Shown: positions 7,916-18,058, counted from the first letter of the stretch. The stretch: DNA of 64,000 bases from Halonotius aquaticus (GCF_003605575.1 NZ_QKNY01000010.1:1-64000), one strand, 5' to 3'. Notes: generated by a model not told the origin, from the letters alone. Numbers and translations are program-made.

Positions 7916-9022
7916 ATGTCCACCTCCCAGCCAATTTCCAGCCGTTCGGAGATGCACCAAATCTTTGAGGAGCGTCTCCAGAACGTTCACTCTGATCTCT
8001 TAGAAAATACCCGGTTGGATGTTGGGAGGAATATGTTGAAAACTGCCCTGATAGAAACTAATCTTTCAACAGATGAATTCTCTGAGAAGCCTGTACTTGA
8101 GGAGATATTTGAAATTGATAATGACCTGTTGATGGTTAAGACAATAAACCGAGAGGGAGAAGGGTGGCTGTTCGTTGATGTGCATGACAATCGGTTATGG
8201 TCAATTTATTCACTAACATCCTCAGCTTTTTTCAAAAAATCGATAGATGATCTATTGAAAAGCGAGGGAGGAGGTTTAGATCGGCTCTGGCTACCGAGTG
8301 GTCATATTGAAACAATCGGAGATATGGGGAAATATGAGGGTGTTAAAATGAGCTTTGAGGCAGAGAATATTTTCCCTGAAGAATTCTTAAACGACAACGA
8401 AAGTCTTCGCTTCACCGATTTGAATATCAATGGCTCTGGGCGGAATTCTCGGGAGCTATACGATATTCTACGTCAAACAGAGGAGGTGGCTGACTATATC
8501 TCTCTCACTCGTGTTCAAATTCGTCGTGAACGGGATGGACACTTTGTCCGCGAGCGGGTGACCAACGACGGAAAATTCACGACCCGTGGCGGGGACAGTA
8601 TCAGACTTCATCTTTCTACAGTTGAGGAGATTAAGAAAAGGTACGAAAAATTACTCAACCAGATTGAGACTCACCATCGGATCAATGCGATAGATCGCGA
8701 CCATGGAGCTCGAGCTAGGGGAGGGCCCGTTGTTATTGATTTTAGTCACCCTATCGAAGATGTAGAACGATTTCTTTCCTATGTTGTGAATGCTAAGGAT
8801 CCGTTCCGACTAACTGGACATATTAGATCAGTCGGTGAAAATGCGTGTAAAGTCGATGCTGTTGATGGTCATAACGGTGACCGGCTAACACTTGAGGTTG
8901 CTAATGAATGGCTTCGTATCTATCTTCACGGTGATGCTTGCGGGAATACTGCTCTCAGGTTGTTCTCAAATTTGCAACACTATTACGATCCAGCGGCAGA
9001 ACTGGTGATCAGAAATGAGTAG
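7916..9022 (+). CDS. Unknown AT-rich cargo protein, first gene of a two-gene module
   Basis: 368 residues, no signal peptide or membrane segment. The middle contains a basic, possibly nucleic-acid-binding stretch (SLTRVQIRRERDGHFVRERV) and the C-terminal third starts with a beta-rich segment (GGPVVIDFSHPIEDVERFLSYVV). I do not recognise the family. Base composition is clearly AT-richer than the neighbours. It overlaps the nuclease-like gene by 8 bp, so the two proteins are made together. The arrangement, a large unknown protein plus a nuclease-like partner, is what one expects of a defence or conflict module, but that is inferred from context only. Confidence 0.65.
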   Translation: MSTSQPISSRSEMHQIFEERLQNVHSDLLENTRLDVGRNMLKTALIETNLSTDEFSEKPVLEEIFEIDNDLLMVKTINREGEGWLFVDVHDNRLWSIYSLTSSAFFKKSIDDLLKSEGGGLDRLWLPSGHIETIGDMGKYEGVKMSFEAENIFPEEFLNDNESLRFTDLNINGSGRNSRELYDILRQTEEVADYISLTRVQIRRERDGHFVRERVTNDGKFTTRGGDSIRLHLSTVEEIKKRYEKLLNQIETHHRINAIDRDHGARARGGPVVIDFSHPIEDVERFLSYVVNAKDPFRLTGHIRSVGENACKVDAVDGHNGDRLTLEVANEWLRIYLHGDACGNTALRLFSNLQHYYDPAAELVIRNE

Positions 9023-9956
9023 TCTGAACCTGTCGTCACACACTCATCAGATCAACCTCTGGATTGCTCTCTCTCAATTCGAGCCCTCATTCTCTAAAAC
9101 TCTCGGTGAGTTGGGGTATGTATGTGATGTAATTGAGGATCAGTTCTTTATTACAGATGCTGAAGGTTCAAACATCATACATCCCGATGTGGTTCTCACT
9201 AATGTTGATGCAGAGCACTCTCTGATTGTTGACTGTAAAAGCTCGAAGTTGGAAAGTGATCAGTTGATGCGTTACCTGACTGTCTACGATCACGAAGAAC
9301 AGCTTGTCACTCAAGATGTCATTGATACGGTTTCCGCTGGAAAACTATCAACAGATATCACACTTTCTTCGTTCAATGATTTGAGCAAACAAGAGGTGCC
9401 AGAGGATATTGCAATCGTCCACTTTGATCATAATCCTCATAGTGGGTTGGCGATTTGGAACCCTGAAAATCATAAATTTATTGATCAAGCTACTAGAGAA
9501 GGCTTTCCAATCAATGTAGAACCGAGTGAACCGCTGCCGACTGGGTATTACCCCTTTGATGTGTATGAAGCGGACAAAGAGGCCATGGTCTCAAGCATTC
9601 TTAATTCTATAATTTCTCTTGCTATGAAACAGGGGCAATATACGTTTGAAGAGGTTCTTGACCAAGCCCATCCCTTCTGGGACAAAATTGGCTCTGATAA
9701 ACAAGATGAGTTATTGCAGCGAACCGAAACTATACATTCCGAACTATTGGAAGCTGGCCTTGATGAGCACGTCGAGAAAATCGCGGGCACAAATGAACAG
9801 GCATGGGGACAAATATCGGCCACGATGCAGGCTATTCATGATAGAACAGACTACTACATTGACAGAGTGATGGATCGACTTCCGCAAAGCCGACTGGACA
9901 GCGACGCTTGGAAGTCATCTACAGATGATTCTGACAATGAGGGCGATACTGTTTAA
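9015..9956 (+). CDS. Probable PD-(D/E)XK nuclease-like protein
   Basis: 313 residues. Near the N-terminus E32, then HPD with D58, a hydrophobic strand, and D73-C-K75 (SLIVDCKSS) match the acidic-x-lysine core of PD-(D/E)XK restriction-type nucleases, with the following helix SDQLMRYLTVY as in that fold. The C-terminal half is helical, with a possible coiled coil around residues 225-270. It overlaps the preceding unknown gene and ends 18 bp before inverted-repeat copy 3. A role in cutting invading DNA is plausible; a substrate cannot be named. Confidence 0.6.
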   Translation: MSSLNLSSHTHQINLWIALSQFEPSFSKTLGELGYVCDVIEDQFFITDAEGSNIIHPDVVLTNVDAEHSLIVDCKSSKLESDQLMRYLTVYDHEEQLVTQDVIDTVSAGKLSTDITLSSFNDLSKQEVPEDIAIVHFDHNPHSGLAIWNPENHKFIDQATREGFPINVEPSEPLPTGYYPFDVYEADKEAMVSSILNSIISLAMKQGQYTFEEVLDQAHPFWDKIGSDKQDELLQRTETIHSELLEAGLDEHVEKIAGTNEQAWGQISATMQAIHDRTDYYIDRVMDRLPQSRLDSDAWKSSTDDSDNEGDTV

Positions 9957-9974
9957 AACAAAATAGTTCCTAAT

Positions 9975-10017
9975 CTAACCAACATAGGATCTCGAACCTG
10001 GGGGATTTGTTGGTTAG
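9975..10017. repeat. 43-bp inverted repeat, copy 3
   Basis: CTAACCAACA at 9975-9984 and TGTTGGTTAG at 10008-10017 with a 23-nt spacer. It begins 18 bp after the stop codon of the nuclease-like gene, so it could act as an RNA hairpin at the end of that transcript or as a DNA site. Confidence 0.85.
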
Positions 10018-10420
10018 TAAAAGCGGATGAGTGTATCTAGCCAGGATTATCTATTCACTACAGATGCATCTCAGCTGTTTCCGGGCAAAGGGTGGGGGAC
10101 GGACGTTCTTTGGATGAATCCAATGTACGTGATGAGTGCTAGGATAACCGGAAGCACCACACCGGCATTTTCGAAGACGATTCCTGATAGGCCAGAGGTT
10201 ATTATTGCTAACATAGTCTGATGAACTAGATTTAGAACGCTACTCTTTAGCCCGGTTTGACCATATCCCCCCGAGGAATTGAACCTCGAAAGTACCAAAG
10301 TTCACGTCTACTGGCTAGCTCATCGAATCGTCTGCGGTCACTAGGAAAATAGCAAGTGACTATTTGAAATTTTCCCATGTCTTGCTGGAAGCGTTTAGAC
10401 TGTTCGCAATCAAAAATATC
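10018..10420. other. AT-rich intergenic stretch, no convincing gene
   Basis: Two overlapping small frames exist: 10027-10221 on plus, and 10071-10298 on minus, whose C-terminal half is hydrophobic (AGVVLPVILALITYIGFI) and could be a tiny membrane protein. Neither has a clear ribosome site. CGAGGAATTGAACCTCG at 10272-10288 reads on the minus strand as a perfect tRNA T-arm (5-bp stem, TTCAATT loop) but the rest of a tRNA is missing. Confidence 0.35.
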
Positions 10421-11476
10421 TCACACAATGAACCGCTCTGGAAAATCGAAGGTCATCGCTGGAGTGACCGCTTCGTCAGCCACTCGATATTCCCGATGCC
10501 GGTTTGCACCGACTATTGTAATCAGCCCGTATTCGTCGAGCTTCCGGAGCTTGTTTCGGCGAGCTCGCTTTCCAATCGGGACTCGATCTCGATTCTCGTA
10601 CACCGTTTCTGACACAGCTTCATACCGCTGATGCAGTTCCTGGGGTGGCACCGATCCCGACTCTCGGATCAGCTCGTACAACACCTGGTGGTGCAGCGGA
10701 AGGGACTCCAAATTCGACTGTCGAATCCACTGCATTGCTCGGTCGTAGGCGTCCGCAATCGCCACCGACTCAACTGCAGATTCCTCCTCACTGGCGATCT
10801 CGCTGGCCGCCCGCAGCGTCTGAATGCCCTCTCTTGCGACACCGCCGACGTGGTCGGCAATCGACTCCAGATACGTCCGTTCCACGTCGACAGTCAATCC
10901 GTGGCGTACCCGCGGTTCGAGGATATCGGCAAGTTCGGTGTTGGCGTATCGCGATAGTTCGAGTTCCTGGCCAACAAGTCGCTGGTGAATCCGGTCATCG
11001 TCGACGCGTGCTAGAAGGGCTTCGGGTTGGTGGACGATTACCACGACCGCCAAGCGTGGGATCTCGACGAGCTTCGACAGTGCGTCAGTATGGAGATCGT
11101 CGCCCTCGTCGAGGACAACAATCAGCGGTCGGTCAACTCGTTTGCGGAGTCGTCGCCACAGCTCCTCTTCGGGGGTAGTGGTTGCGGGGTCACCGCCGAG
11201 TGCTTCGAGGACACCACGGGCGATGCCCGCCGGCGACTTCCCGAGTGAGCGAATATGTGCCCATTCAACGGCTGCTCGCCGTTGGAGTCGTTCGAAGGTA
11301 TGCCGTGCGAGGACTGTTTTCCCGACGCCACTGGGGCCGTGAATTACAACGTCGGCTGGTCGGTCGCCGGCGACTGCAGGTTCGAACGCGTCAGCAAGGA
11401 CATTCACCTCGGCGTCGCGATGGAGGAGCCGATCGGGGAGATAGGCATCAGTGAAGACGTGTTCGTCGACAATCAC
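10421..11476 (-). CDS. Orc1/Cdc6-family replication initiator ATPase
   Basis: 351 residues from a GTG start. Walker A is HGPSGVGKT at about residue 48 and Walker B is IVVLDEGDD at about 122, followed by the AAA+ lid and a C-terminal winged helix (PPQELHQRYEAVSETVYENR, then RKLDEYGLITIVG). This is the order of archaeal Orc1/Cdc6 proteins, which bind origin repeats and load the MCM helicase. It is a little shorter than chromosomal paralogues, as is usual for plasmid-borne ones. A TATA box 25-28 bp upstream points to a leaderless transcript. It stands alone between cargo and the defence locus; I found no clear origin repeats next to it. Confidence 0.85.
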   Translation of the reverse strand: MIVDEHVFTDAYLPDRLLHRDAEVNVLADAFEPAVAGDRPADVVIHGPSGVGKTVLARHTFERLQRRAAVEWAHIRSLGKSPAGIARGVLEALGGDPATTTPEEELWRRLRKRVDRPLIVVLDEGDDLHTDALSKLVEIPRLAVVVIVHQPEALLARVDDDRIHQRLVGQELELSRYANTELADILEPRVRHGLTVDVERTYLESIADHVGGVAREGIQTLRAASEIASEEESAVESVAIADAYDRAMQWIRQSNLESLPLHHQVLYELIRESGSVPPQELHQRYEAVSETVYENRDRVPIGKRARRNKLRKLDEYGLITIVGANRHREYRVADEAVTPAMTFDFPERFIV

Positions 11477-11500
11477 AATAGCGAGTTGCTACGTCAGAGT

Positions 11501-11507
11501 ATATAAA
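11501..11507 (-). promoter_or_regulatory. TATA box of the Orc1/Cdc6 gene
   Basis: TTTATAT on the minus strand is centred 28 bp upstream of the GTG at 11476, which is where transcription would start at the start codon itself, typical of leaderless haloarchaeal genes. The whole gap to the defence helicase stop is 72 bp. Confidence 0.6.
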
Positions 11508-11548
11508 TGGAGCTTGTATTTCCGGGAGCGAAGCTGATCAATAACAGT

Positions 11549-14500
11549 TTAATGACTTTTTGCTGACAACCATGTGAGAACAGTCTCTTCAGCGGTCTCA
11601 ACATCTTGAATCGCAGTATCCCCACCGAGCAAATTTTGTGCCTGATCAGTCGTAACTGCTGGTTCCACGACTACAGCGTCGTTGCTATCTACTATACGGT
11701 TACTCCGTGTAACTGTAGAGCCGCCTTCACCGTGTTTTCCACAAATAAGCTTCAGACTCTCCAACTGCTCTGGTGTCGCCTGTTGCACTAGGAGCTCGAA
11801 TAATGGGTCGTTCGGGAGTAACAATCGAATTGAGGGATATTGCTCGGCAATCTCCGGTGTAAACGTTACCACGATACCTTCTCCTTCACCAAGTTCGGCT
11901 TGAGCTGTGTTACTGAGTGATTCTGGCACCGATATGTTATCTACATCTGGGAGCTCTAAGACATATGTGTCATCGACGACAGCCTCGAACGCTTCTGCTT
12001 GGGGGTGGTTGCGGAGTGCAGTAAACGTCCAGCCAGCATCATCCAATGGTTCACTCTGGGTGAGCTGCGTCTCGATCGTCTCAAGACTCACCAGCGGTTC
12101 GTATGCTTTCCCACCGGTTCCGATCTCATCGAATGCGGGATGACAATGTGGCTCCCATCCCTCAAGCCCAGCACTTTCGATGATCTCAGATTCCGTGGCA
12201 GAATCCTCCGCACTGTCTGTCAACCCAGTCTCCTCAGCCTTCTGTTTGGCTTGTTTTGCCCGTGAGTCTGCTTCTTCGACAACCCGCTCGCTAGCATCCG
12301 AGTTTGCGTCACCTGTGCTACCCATCACTGCACTTTTGATATCCTGTTCGATGCTATTCAGCACCGGCCGCATTGGCCCAACAACATTTTCGAAGAGTTT
12401 CAATCGATCCTCCAGTTCCTCGTAGATATCGCCATCGATGCTGTCTGTGTAGGCGTAATTGATGATCTTGACGACCTCGTTCTTCTGCCCAATTCGATCA
12501 ATGCGGCCGATCCGTTGTTCAACCCGCATCGGATTCCACGGAAGATCGAAATTAATCAACGCGTCTGCAGTCTGGAGATTAAGTCCCTCACTGGCACTAT
12601 CAGTGCAAATGAGTATATTGGTCGCGCCGTCGGTGAAATCGCGTTTAATCGCTTCCTTTCCGACATCTACCCATTCGTCAGCTGCCTCATCGTATTGCAT
12701 TCCCCCACCGCCACTGTAGGTGCCGACATTCGGATGGGTGTCGGTCAAGGTGTTTCGAATGTGCTCAAGTGTATCGTGATACTGTGTGAAGATGATGACG
12801 TTGTCTCGGGCACTTTGCCGGAGTGATCGAATATCTCGCCGTAGCTGAGCAATCTTCGGATCAGCACGTGCTTGCTTAAGATCGTCAACGAACGCGTCGA
12901 GGGCATCTCGCTCGGCTTCGACAACATCTGTCGCATCCTGACTGCTTGGCTGGTATGCATCCAGTGAGGCTTGCCCAACCGCCTCGTCGATCGTGGCCTC
13001 CATGACACCGGTATCATCACTCAGATCGGAGACCTCGTCAGTCATATCTGCAACCCGTTGGTCGAGTTTTTCGCGGCGCCGTTGGAGACTCTGTGTGATT
13101 GCGTGGAGACTACTCGTGAGCCGTTGTCGGTAGGTGGTCATCACGAACCCCAAGGCGAGCTTTTCCTTTCCAGTGAGCACCTTCTGAGATTGCTTGTAGG
13201 TCTCATCAATATACTTCTCGACCTGCTCGTACAGTGGTTTCGCGTCTCCTAATTCGATCCGTTTGGTGGTCACATTCCGTGTCGGGACGGTATCTTTGAG
13301 GAGTCCGATTTCCTGGCATTTCTCTAAGACAGCCCGTGTATTCCGGAAGATACGTGATTGGACAGGGGTGGCCCATTGGGAGGCCTCGACGAGAGCTTGC
13401 CAGCTTGTAGGCCCACAATCAAACGTTAGCGAGCGTGGATCGTCGAACCGTGAAGATGTCTCACGCACGCCGAGGAGCTTCTCCAGAGCCTTCCGCTGTT
13501 GAATCCCTGGTGTATCAGTTGACTCAATGAGGGATTCAGCTTGATCGTCATAGCCGGGATTAGACGTGAGGTGCTCATGGATCAGTTGGCCGAACCGTTC
13601 GATTTTCGGACGGCCTTCGCCTTCTTCGAGCTCAAGCTGTTTCTGGAACTGTTGGAGGACTTGCTCTCGTCCGTCCTGTAGGTTCTGGTACCGACTCCCG
13701 ACACTGTTGAGACTCGTTTCAAGTGCTTGCCGTGTCTCGAAGAATTCCTCAAACCGTTCCTTATCGTCCCACCCCTCAGAGAGATCACACAAGCGGAGTA
13801 GGTCGTAGAGTTCGCCCACGTTCAGCTGCATCGGCGTTGCGGTAAGCGCGTACAGACACTCTGAGACAGCTTCGACCTGGCCCAGAAGCTCATAGAGTTT
13901 CGTCTCCTCGCGAGCACTGTGTGCCTCGTCGACGACGGTGAGATCCCAGGCATTTCCATCTACTGCCGGGGCGACATGTGTTTGATTACCCTCCCGACGG
14001 GCGGTATGCCATGATTCAATCACGACGGTGGGCTTGTCTCGATCAGTGACAAACGAGCCGATTGGTGTGTTCGCCCAGTTTTCGGCATCGACACCCCCAC
14101 GTGTCGGGATACGATTGTCTTCGCTACTCCCGAAGGGGCCAACCATGTAATCACCGTCGTGAGATCGCTCGTGGTAGTACGCGTGAATGTTGAACCGCTC
14201 TAAGAGCTCAGTCTGCCACTGTTGTACCAGCCCAGCAGGAACCAAAAATAAGGCGGTGTCCACATCGCCGACCTGCATGAGTCGTGACAATGTCAGCCCG
14301 GCTTCGATGGTTTTGCCGAGTCCAACTTCGTCACAAAAGAGTAGATTGTTTGGGTAAATACTGACCGCTGTGTCGGAGATCGTCCGCTGGTGGGGCCAGG
14401 GGGTGACCGTACTGATTTCCTCCGCGAGATGTATTCCGCCAGGTGTTCGCCCGGCTAGCGAGATAACCCCAGCAGTATCGTCTTCAGGAACAGTCGTCTG

Positions 14501-15178
14501 GGGATCGTGGTTTCTGACGCGTTCGACGTGGTCATCGAGTGACCCATCTGTGTCCTTCCAGTCGATGAGATTCTCACGGGCTGCCTCATCAAGTTGGTAC
14601 ACATCGACAGAGGGGTGGAAACCGTTCCAAAGTGCATTGAACGTCGAGACATCTTCCTCTACGTACTTTGCTTCGCCGCGGCTCCACGAGCGATGCACTT
14701 TGAAGCGTTCGTAATTGTACTGCCACGCACTGAGCGTCTCGTTGATGCTTCCTTCGAAGCTGATCTTGTTGCCTTTGCGGTCAACCCCGATCCCAAGCTT
14801 TGGGTGGAAGAGCCCGTCACCACCCTTCGGGTCGCCGACCTTGATTTTGAGATCACCACGGTCGAGGAGTGTCGCGATGATGGTGAGCTGTGATTCAACC
14901 CACGGTTCAAGCGGTTCATCGGCATCGGGAAACATCGCGCCTTTCTCACGCTTTTGGAGATCGGCTCCAGCAATCACACGTACTGTCCCGTCTGTCTCTA
15001 GAAGGGAGTCAACTCCTTCGAGGGCGTGTGCCAAGCTTCGGAGACTCAGATAGCCAGCCAGCCGATCATAGCGGATGACCTCGTTAAGGAATGGCCGGTA
15101 AAACGTCTCCATGAGCGTTCGATTTGTTTCGAACTTGCTCTCGTACACCGGCTCCCAAGAGACATCCTGCAGTGACAT
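11549..15178 (-). CDS. Defence-type SNF2 helicase with N-terminal PLD-like nuclease domain
   Basis: 1209 residues. The N-terminal 200 residues contain HPK (FHPKLGIGVD) at about 125 and GSINE at about 143, the HxK...GS/N signature of a phospholipase-D-type nuclease domain. The SNF2/SF2 motor follows: Walker A DEVGLGKTIEAG at about 284, DEAH at about 416, ALTATPMQ, and the C-terminal SEGLNLQTADALINFDLPWN and QRIGRIDRIGQ at about 893. Such PLD-SNF2 proteins translocate on DNA and occur in several restriction-like defence loci. The start overlaps the methylase stop (TAATG). It is the last gene of the four-gene operon. Confidence 0.88.
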   Translation of the reverse strand: MSLQDVSWEPVYESKFETNRTLMETFYRPFLNEVIRYDRLAGYLSLRSLAHALEGVDSLLETDGTVRVIAGADLQKREKGAMFPDADEPLEPWVESQLTIIATLLDRGDLKIKVGDPKGGDGLFHPKLGIGVDRKGNKISFEGSINETLSAWQYNYERFKVHRSWSRGEAKYVEEDVSTFNALWNGFHPSVDVYQLDEAARENLIDWKDTDGSLDDHVERVRNHDPQTTVPEDDTAGVISLAGRTPGGIHLAEEISTVTPWPHQRTISDTAVSIYPNNLLFCDEVGLGKTIEAGLTLSRLMQVGDVDTALFLVPAGLVQQWQTELLERFNIHAYYHERSHDGDYMVGPFGSSEDNRIPTRGGVDAENWANTPIGSFVTDRDKPTVVIESWHTARREGNQTHVAPAVDGNAWDLTVVDEAHSAREETKLYELLGQVEAVSECLYALTATPMQLNVGELYDLLRLCDLSEGWDDKERFEEFFETRQALETSLNSVGSRYQNLQDGREQVLQQFQKQLELEEGEGRPKIERFGQLIHEHLTSNPGYDDQAESLIESTDTPGIQQRKALEKLLGVRETSSRFDDPRSLTFDCGPTSWQALVEASQWATPVQSRIFRNTRAVLEKCQEIGLLKDTVPTRNVTTKRIELGDAKPLYEQVEKYIDETYKQSQKVLTGKEKLALGFVMTTYRQRLTSSLHAITQSLQRRREKLDQRVADMTDEVSDLSDDTGVMEATIDEAVGQASLDAYQPSSQDATDVVEAERDALDAFVDDLKQARADPKIAQLRRDIRSLRQSARDNVIIFTQYHDTLEHIRNTLTDTHPNVGTYSGGGGMQYDEAADEWVDVGKEAIKRDFTDGATNILICTDSASEGLNLQTADALINFDLPWNPMRVEQRIGRIDRIGQKNEVVKIINYAYTDSIDGDIYEELEDRLKLFENVVGPMRPVLNSIEQDIKSAVMGSTGDANSDASERVVEEADSRAKQAKQKAEETGLTDSAEDSATESEIIESAGLEGWEPHCHPAFDEIGTGGKAYEPLVSLETIETQLTQSEPLDDAGWTFTALRNHPQAEAFEAVVDDTYVLELPDVDNISVPESLSNTAQAELGEGEGIVVTFTPEIAEQYPSIRLLLPNDPLFELLVQQATPEQLESLKLICGKHGEGGSTVTRSNRIVDSNDAVVVEPAVTTDQAQNLLGGDTAIQDVETAEETVLTWLSAKSH

Positions 15179-18051
15179 TACTGGTGATCACCGAGTTCGG
15201 TTTGTCTGTCAGCTCCAGACATGTCGATGTGGCTCGTATTAATATTTAGATACTCCCCGGTTTCACCTGAGATGATATCTAAAAGCGTTGAATGCATCTC
15301 TGTTTTCGAAGGCAAAACCTCTAGAAGTGCAGTTAGAGCAATTTCAAAAGCATCATCAGATTTTAATCCACGTTCTCTCATCCATTCCCAGGCGAATCTT
15401 GGCCCCTCACGCTCATAGACATGTAATAACGCATGAATTGTATCAATAGTATAAGTAAATCGGGTGTCTGTTGGGTTTACAGGATATTTTCGTGAAGAGG
15501 GATTGTCTGCGCTCTCGTTTCTAAGGAGGACAATATCTTGAACCCGGTCATTATGATTTTTAATTTGAATGTCGCCTCTAGATTTCCCCCAAATCTTGGT
15601 AGAGCGTTTAATTTTATCAATATCTATTCCAGCAGCAACACCGAGTTGTCGACCTTCATCATAAGGGAAGGTATCGTTTTCATAAACAAGCCATGCAAGC
15701 ACATACCATCGTGTAAGAGGATCAAGCTCGTCCACCCCTTCGGTATCCAAATATCGTTCTGCTAATACACTAGTAACCGCTTTTCGGGCTTCACTGAGTG
15801 CTTCTCTCGGCCTGATTTCATCGCCTTTCTTGTTTACAACTGGATATTCCTCAGCGTATTTTTGAAGGGTAGGCCCGTATGCGGAGATAGCGGTGTCCGT
15901 TTTTGAGATATTGTAACCAGAGTCGAGAATCTCTTTAGCTCGTTGTTTTGCCACATAACTGATTTGATCTTTTACATCTTCCCATAGAGTAGCCTTTTCA
16001 TCTGAATTATGACTACGTTTTCGACCGACCAGGAATATTGAGCTATCAGCACTGGCATTTCCTCTCATGCTGATTCTATCTGATTTTTCAGTTTTTATTG
16101 GGTGTGTGGCTGTGATCTTAAACCCTGAATTTATTAGAGCTGTTGTCAACGTATCCCAGGCGTCCATGTCTCGATGAGTAAACATAACTGTCATAATCCC
16201 TCCTTCAGTAAGCAATTCAAATATTTCAGAAAATATATCCTCCATCTTCTGTTCATAAAAATCATCAGCGAGTTGTTCTTTTGATTCCTCTCCTTGTGCT
16301 ATGTCATCAAATCGAGATTGGTTTGCCACAGCCTCATCATCTTTATTAGTCAATTTGGATTCAAACAGGTCAGAGTGAATATCCTCTAGATATTCTTTCT
16401 GTATAACATAAAACACATCAGCCAATTCTGCATACATTACACTGCTATAATAAGGTGGATCTACTACTGCAACGTCTATACTCTCATAATCCCATTTGTT
16501 AGTAAGTGTAGCAGCATCTTGACAGGTGGTCTCAGCATCGGCAAATGTTTCGTATGAGGCTAAGTCTTCGTATGATTCTATAACATGGCTTGAACATTTC
16601 TTATATCCCCGCCGTGGAGCAGCTAAATTATTATCAACAAACATTTTCTTAAGAGCAAAATTATTCTCTGCAAACATATTGCTTCCAGTTCCTTTTTTAT
16701 CATACCATTGAGTTAAACGTGAATTGAAATTAATAGATCTTGTAGCTATAAACGAAAGTACCGTGAGAATTGCTTCGGCCTTTTTTGTCTCATATCGTGT
16801 TTTAATTTCAGATTTAAAATGCTCATAGGCTTTGAGATATTCATAATGCACAACAAGTTGTCTTGGTGTGAAAATATCGCGCCATTCTTCCATTCCATAA
16901 TTTCTCGGATCGTTGATTCTACTGCTAGCCTCAATCGGTTCACTAAGAAAAGTTAGTAATTCGAAGTCAGAATTTATTCGTTCTTCGGCTTTTTCGATTC
17001 CTTGAATATCAATATCTTCTCCGGCGCGAAATGACTGCTCCCCATCTACGGATTCATAATTTACTCCATACACAGTATATTCAAATTCGCCTTGTTTCAG
17101 CTTCTCTTGGATGGTTTCTTCTTCTGTTGGGACTCCACAGTGTGGACATTCTGCACTACCACCTTTTACAGGGCCATCATTCGGGTCGTATTTATTATCT
17201 GATACATCCTCTACTTTAACGTGTTTATATTCCACTTCTCCATCAATATATTTTGGTTTAATTGCATCACCTCCTTTGGATGTTTTATTCAGCCACCATT
17301 TTTTCGTGAGTGGAATACTACCACCGCAAGAATCACATCGTATTATATAACTACAGGCTGAATTCAATATTTGTCTATCTTTTTCTTTGGTAGGATAGTA
17401 GGATTTAATATTTGATTTTGCTTTATCATGGATTTTGTTACACCATTCGCTAATATCTGGTTCAATTGAACCTACTTCTGGTGCATATTCTAAAACAGCA
17501 CGTATTATGATTGAAGGTACTGGATTAAGTTCATTAGCTTTTGCTGGGAGGCCGTATCGAATCGCCTCGAACGGAATAACCCCCCTACCAGCTGTAGGAT
17601 CAAGTACTGTTGGAACTTTTCCACCCCAACCTTCTGCCAATTCAGCGTGTAGATTCTCTATTTCAGCTTGAGTAGGTGATTGCGTATTGGGATTAGGATA
17701 ACCATAGTGGTCATCGACAGTACCACTGGTTCTTTTCTCCGCGAATTTTCCCTGCACGTATGATGATATATCTGAGTCGATTTCCTTCGGCCCTATCTGC
17801 ATAAGTTGCAAAAGGTGATCTGGATCTATTTCACCTGGATAAACTGATGCAAGAATGGCTAATCTGACAGCTGGTGTGGGTCGTGATGCGAACCATTTTT
17901 GTAGACTCTGTATTTTATGATATCTTCCAGATTCCATGTCTTTTTGACTCTCGATGTCAATCGGAGTCAAAGGCAAATTCGATTCTATGGCTACTTTGTT
18001 TGGTACATTAGATTCCGGATCGTCTATGTTTTCATTACTATTTATTGTCAT
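15178..18051 (-). CDS. DUF1156-type adenine-specific DNA methyltransferase of a defence locus
   Basis: 957 residues from ATG at 18051, seven bp after the upstream stop; an earlier in-frame start at 18150 would overlap that gene. The N-terminal GRYHKIQSLQKWFASRPTPA segment is the DUF1156 signature. DPTAGRGVIPFEA at about 150 is the AdoMet-binding motif, and DPPYYSS at about 530 is the catalytic DPPY motif of N6-adenine methylases. Two CxxC knuckles (CDSCGGSIPL about 240, CPHCGVP about 303) make a zinc ribbon insert. It probably marks self DNA for the system. Its base composition is far more AT-rich than the ATPase and helicase genes on either side. Confidence 0.88.
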   Translation of the reverse strand: MTINSNENIDDPESNVPNKVAIESNLPLTPIDIESQKDMESGRYHKIQSLQKWFASRPTPAVRLAILASVYPGEIDPDHLLQLMQIGPKEIDSDISSYVQGKFAEKRTSGTVDDHYGYPNPNTQSPTQAEIENLHAELAEGWGGKVPTVLDPTAGRGVIPFEAIRYGLPAKANELNPVPSIIIRAVLEYAPEVGSIEPDISEWCNKIHDKAKSNIKSYYPTKEKDRQILNSACSYIIRCDSCGGSIPLTKKWWLNKTSKGGDAIKPKYIDGEVEYKHVKVEDVSDNKYDPNDGPVKGGSAECPHCGVPTEEETIQEKLKQGEFEYTVYGVNYESVDGEQSFRAGEDIDIQGIEKAEERINSDFELLTFLSEPIEASSRINDPRNYGMEEWRDIFTPRQLVVHYEYLKAYEHFKSEIKTRYETKKAEAILTVLSFIATRSINFNSRLTQWYDKKGTGSNMFAENNFALKKMFVDNNLAAPRRGYKKCSSHVIESYEDLASYETFADAETTCQDAATLTNKWDYESIDVAVVDPPYYSSVMYAELADVFYVIQKEYLEDIHSDLFESKLTNKDDEAVANQSRFDDIAQGEESKEQLADDFYEQKMEDIFSEIFELLTEGGIMTVMFTHRDMDAWDTLTTALINSGFKITATHPIKTEKSDRISMRGNASADSSIFLVGRKRSHNSDEKATLWEDVKDQISYVAKQRAKEILDSGYNISKTDTAISAYGPTLQKYAEEYPVVNKKGDEIRPREALSEARKAVTSVLAERYLDTEGVDELDPLTRWYVLAWLVYENDTFPYDEGRQLGVAAGIDIDKIKRSTKIWGKSRGDIQIKNHNDRVQDIVLLRNESADNPSSRKYPVNPTDTRFTYTIDTIHALLHVYEREGPRFAWEWMRERGLKSDDAFEIALTALLEVLPSKTEMHSTLLDIISGETGEYLNINTSHIDMSGADRQTELGDHQ

Positions 18052-18058
18052 TATTATT

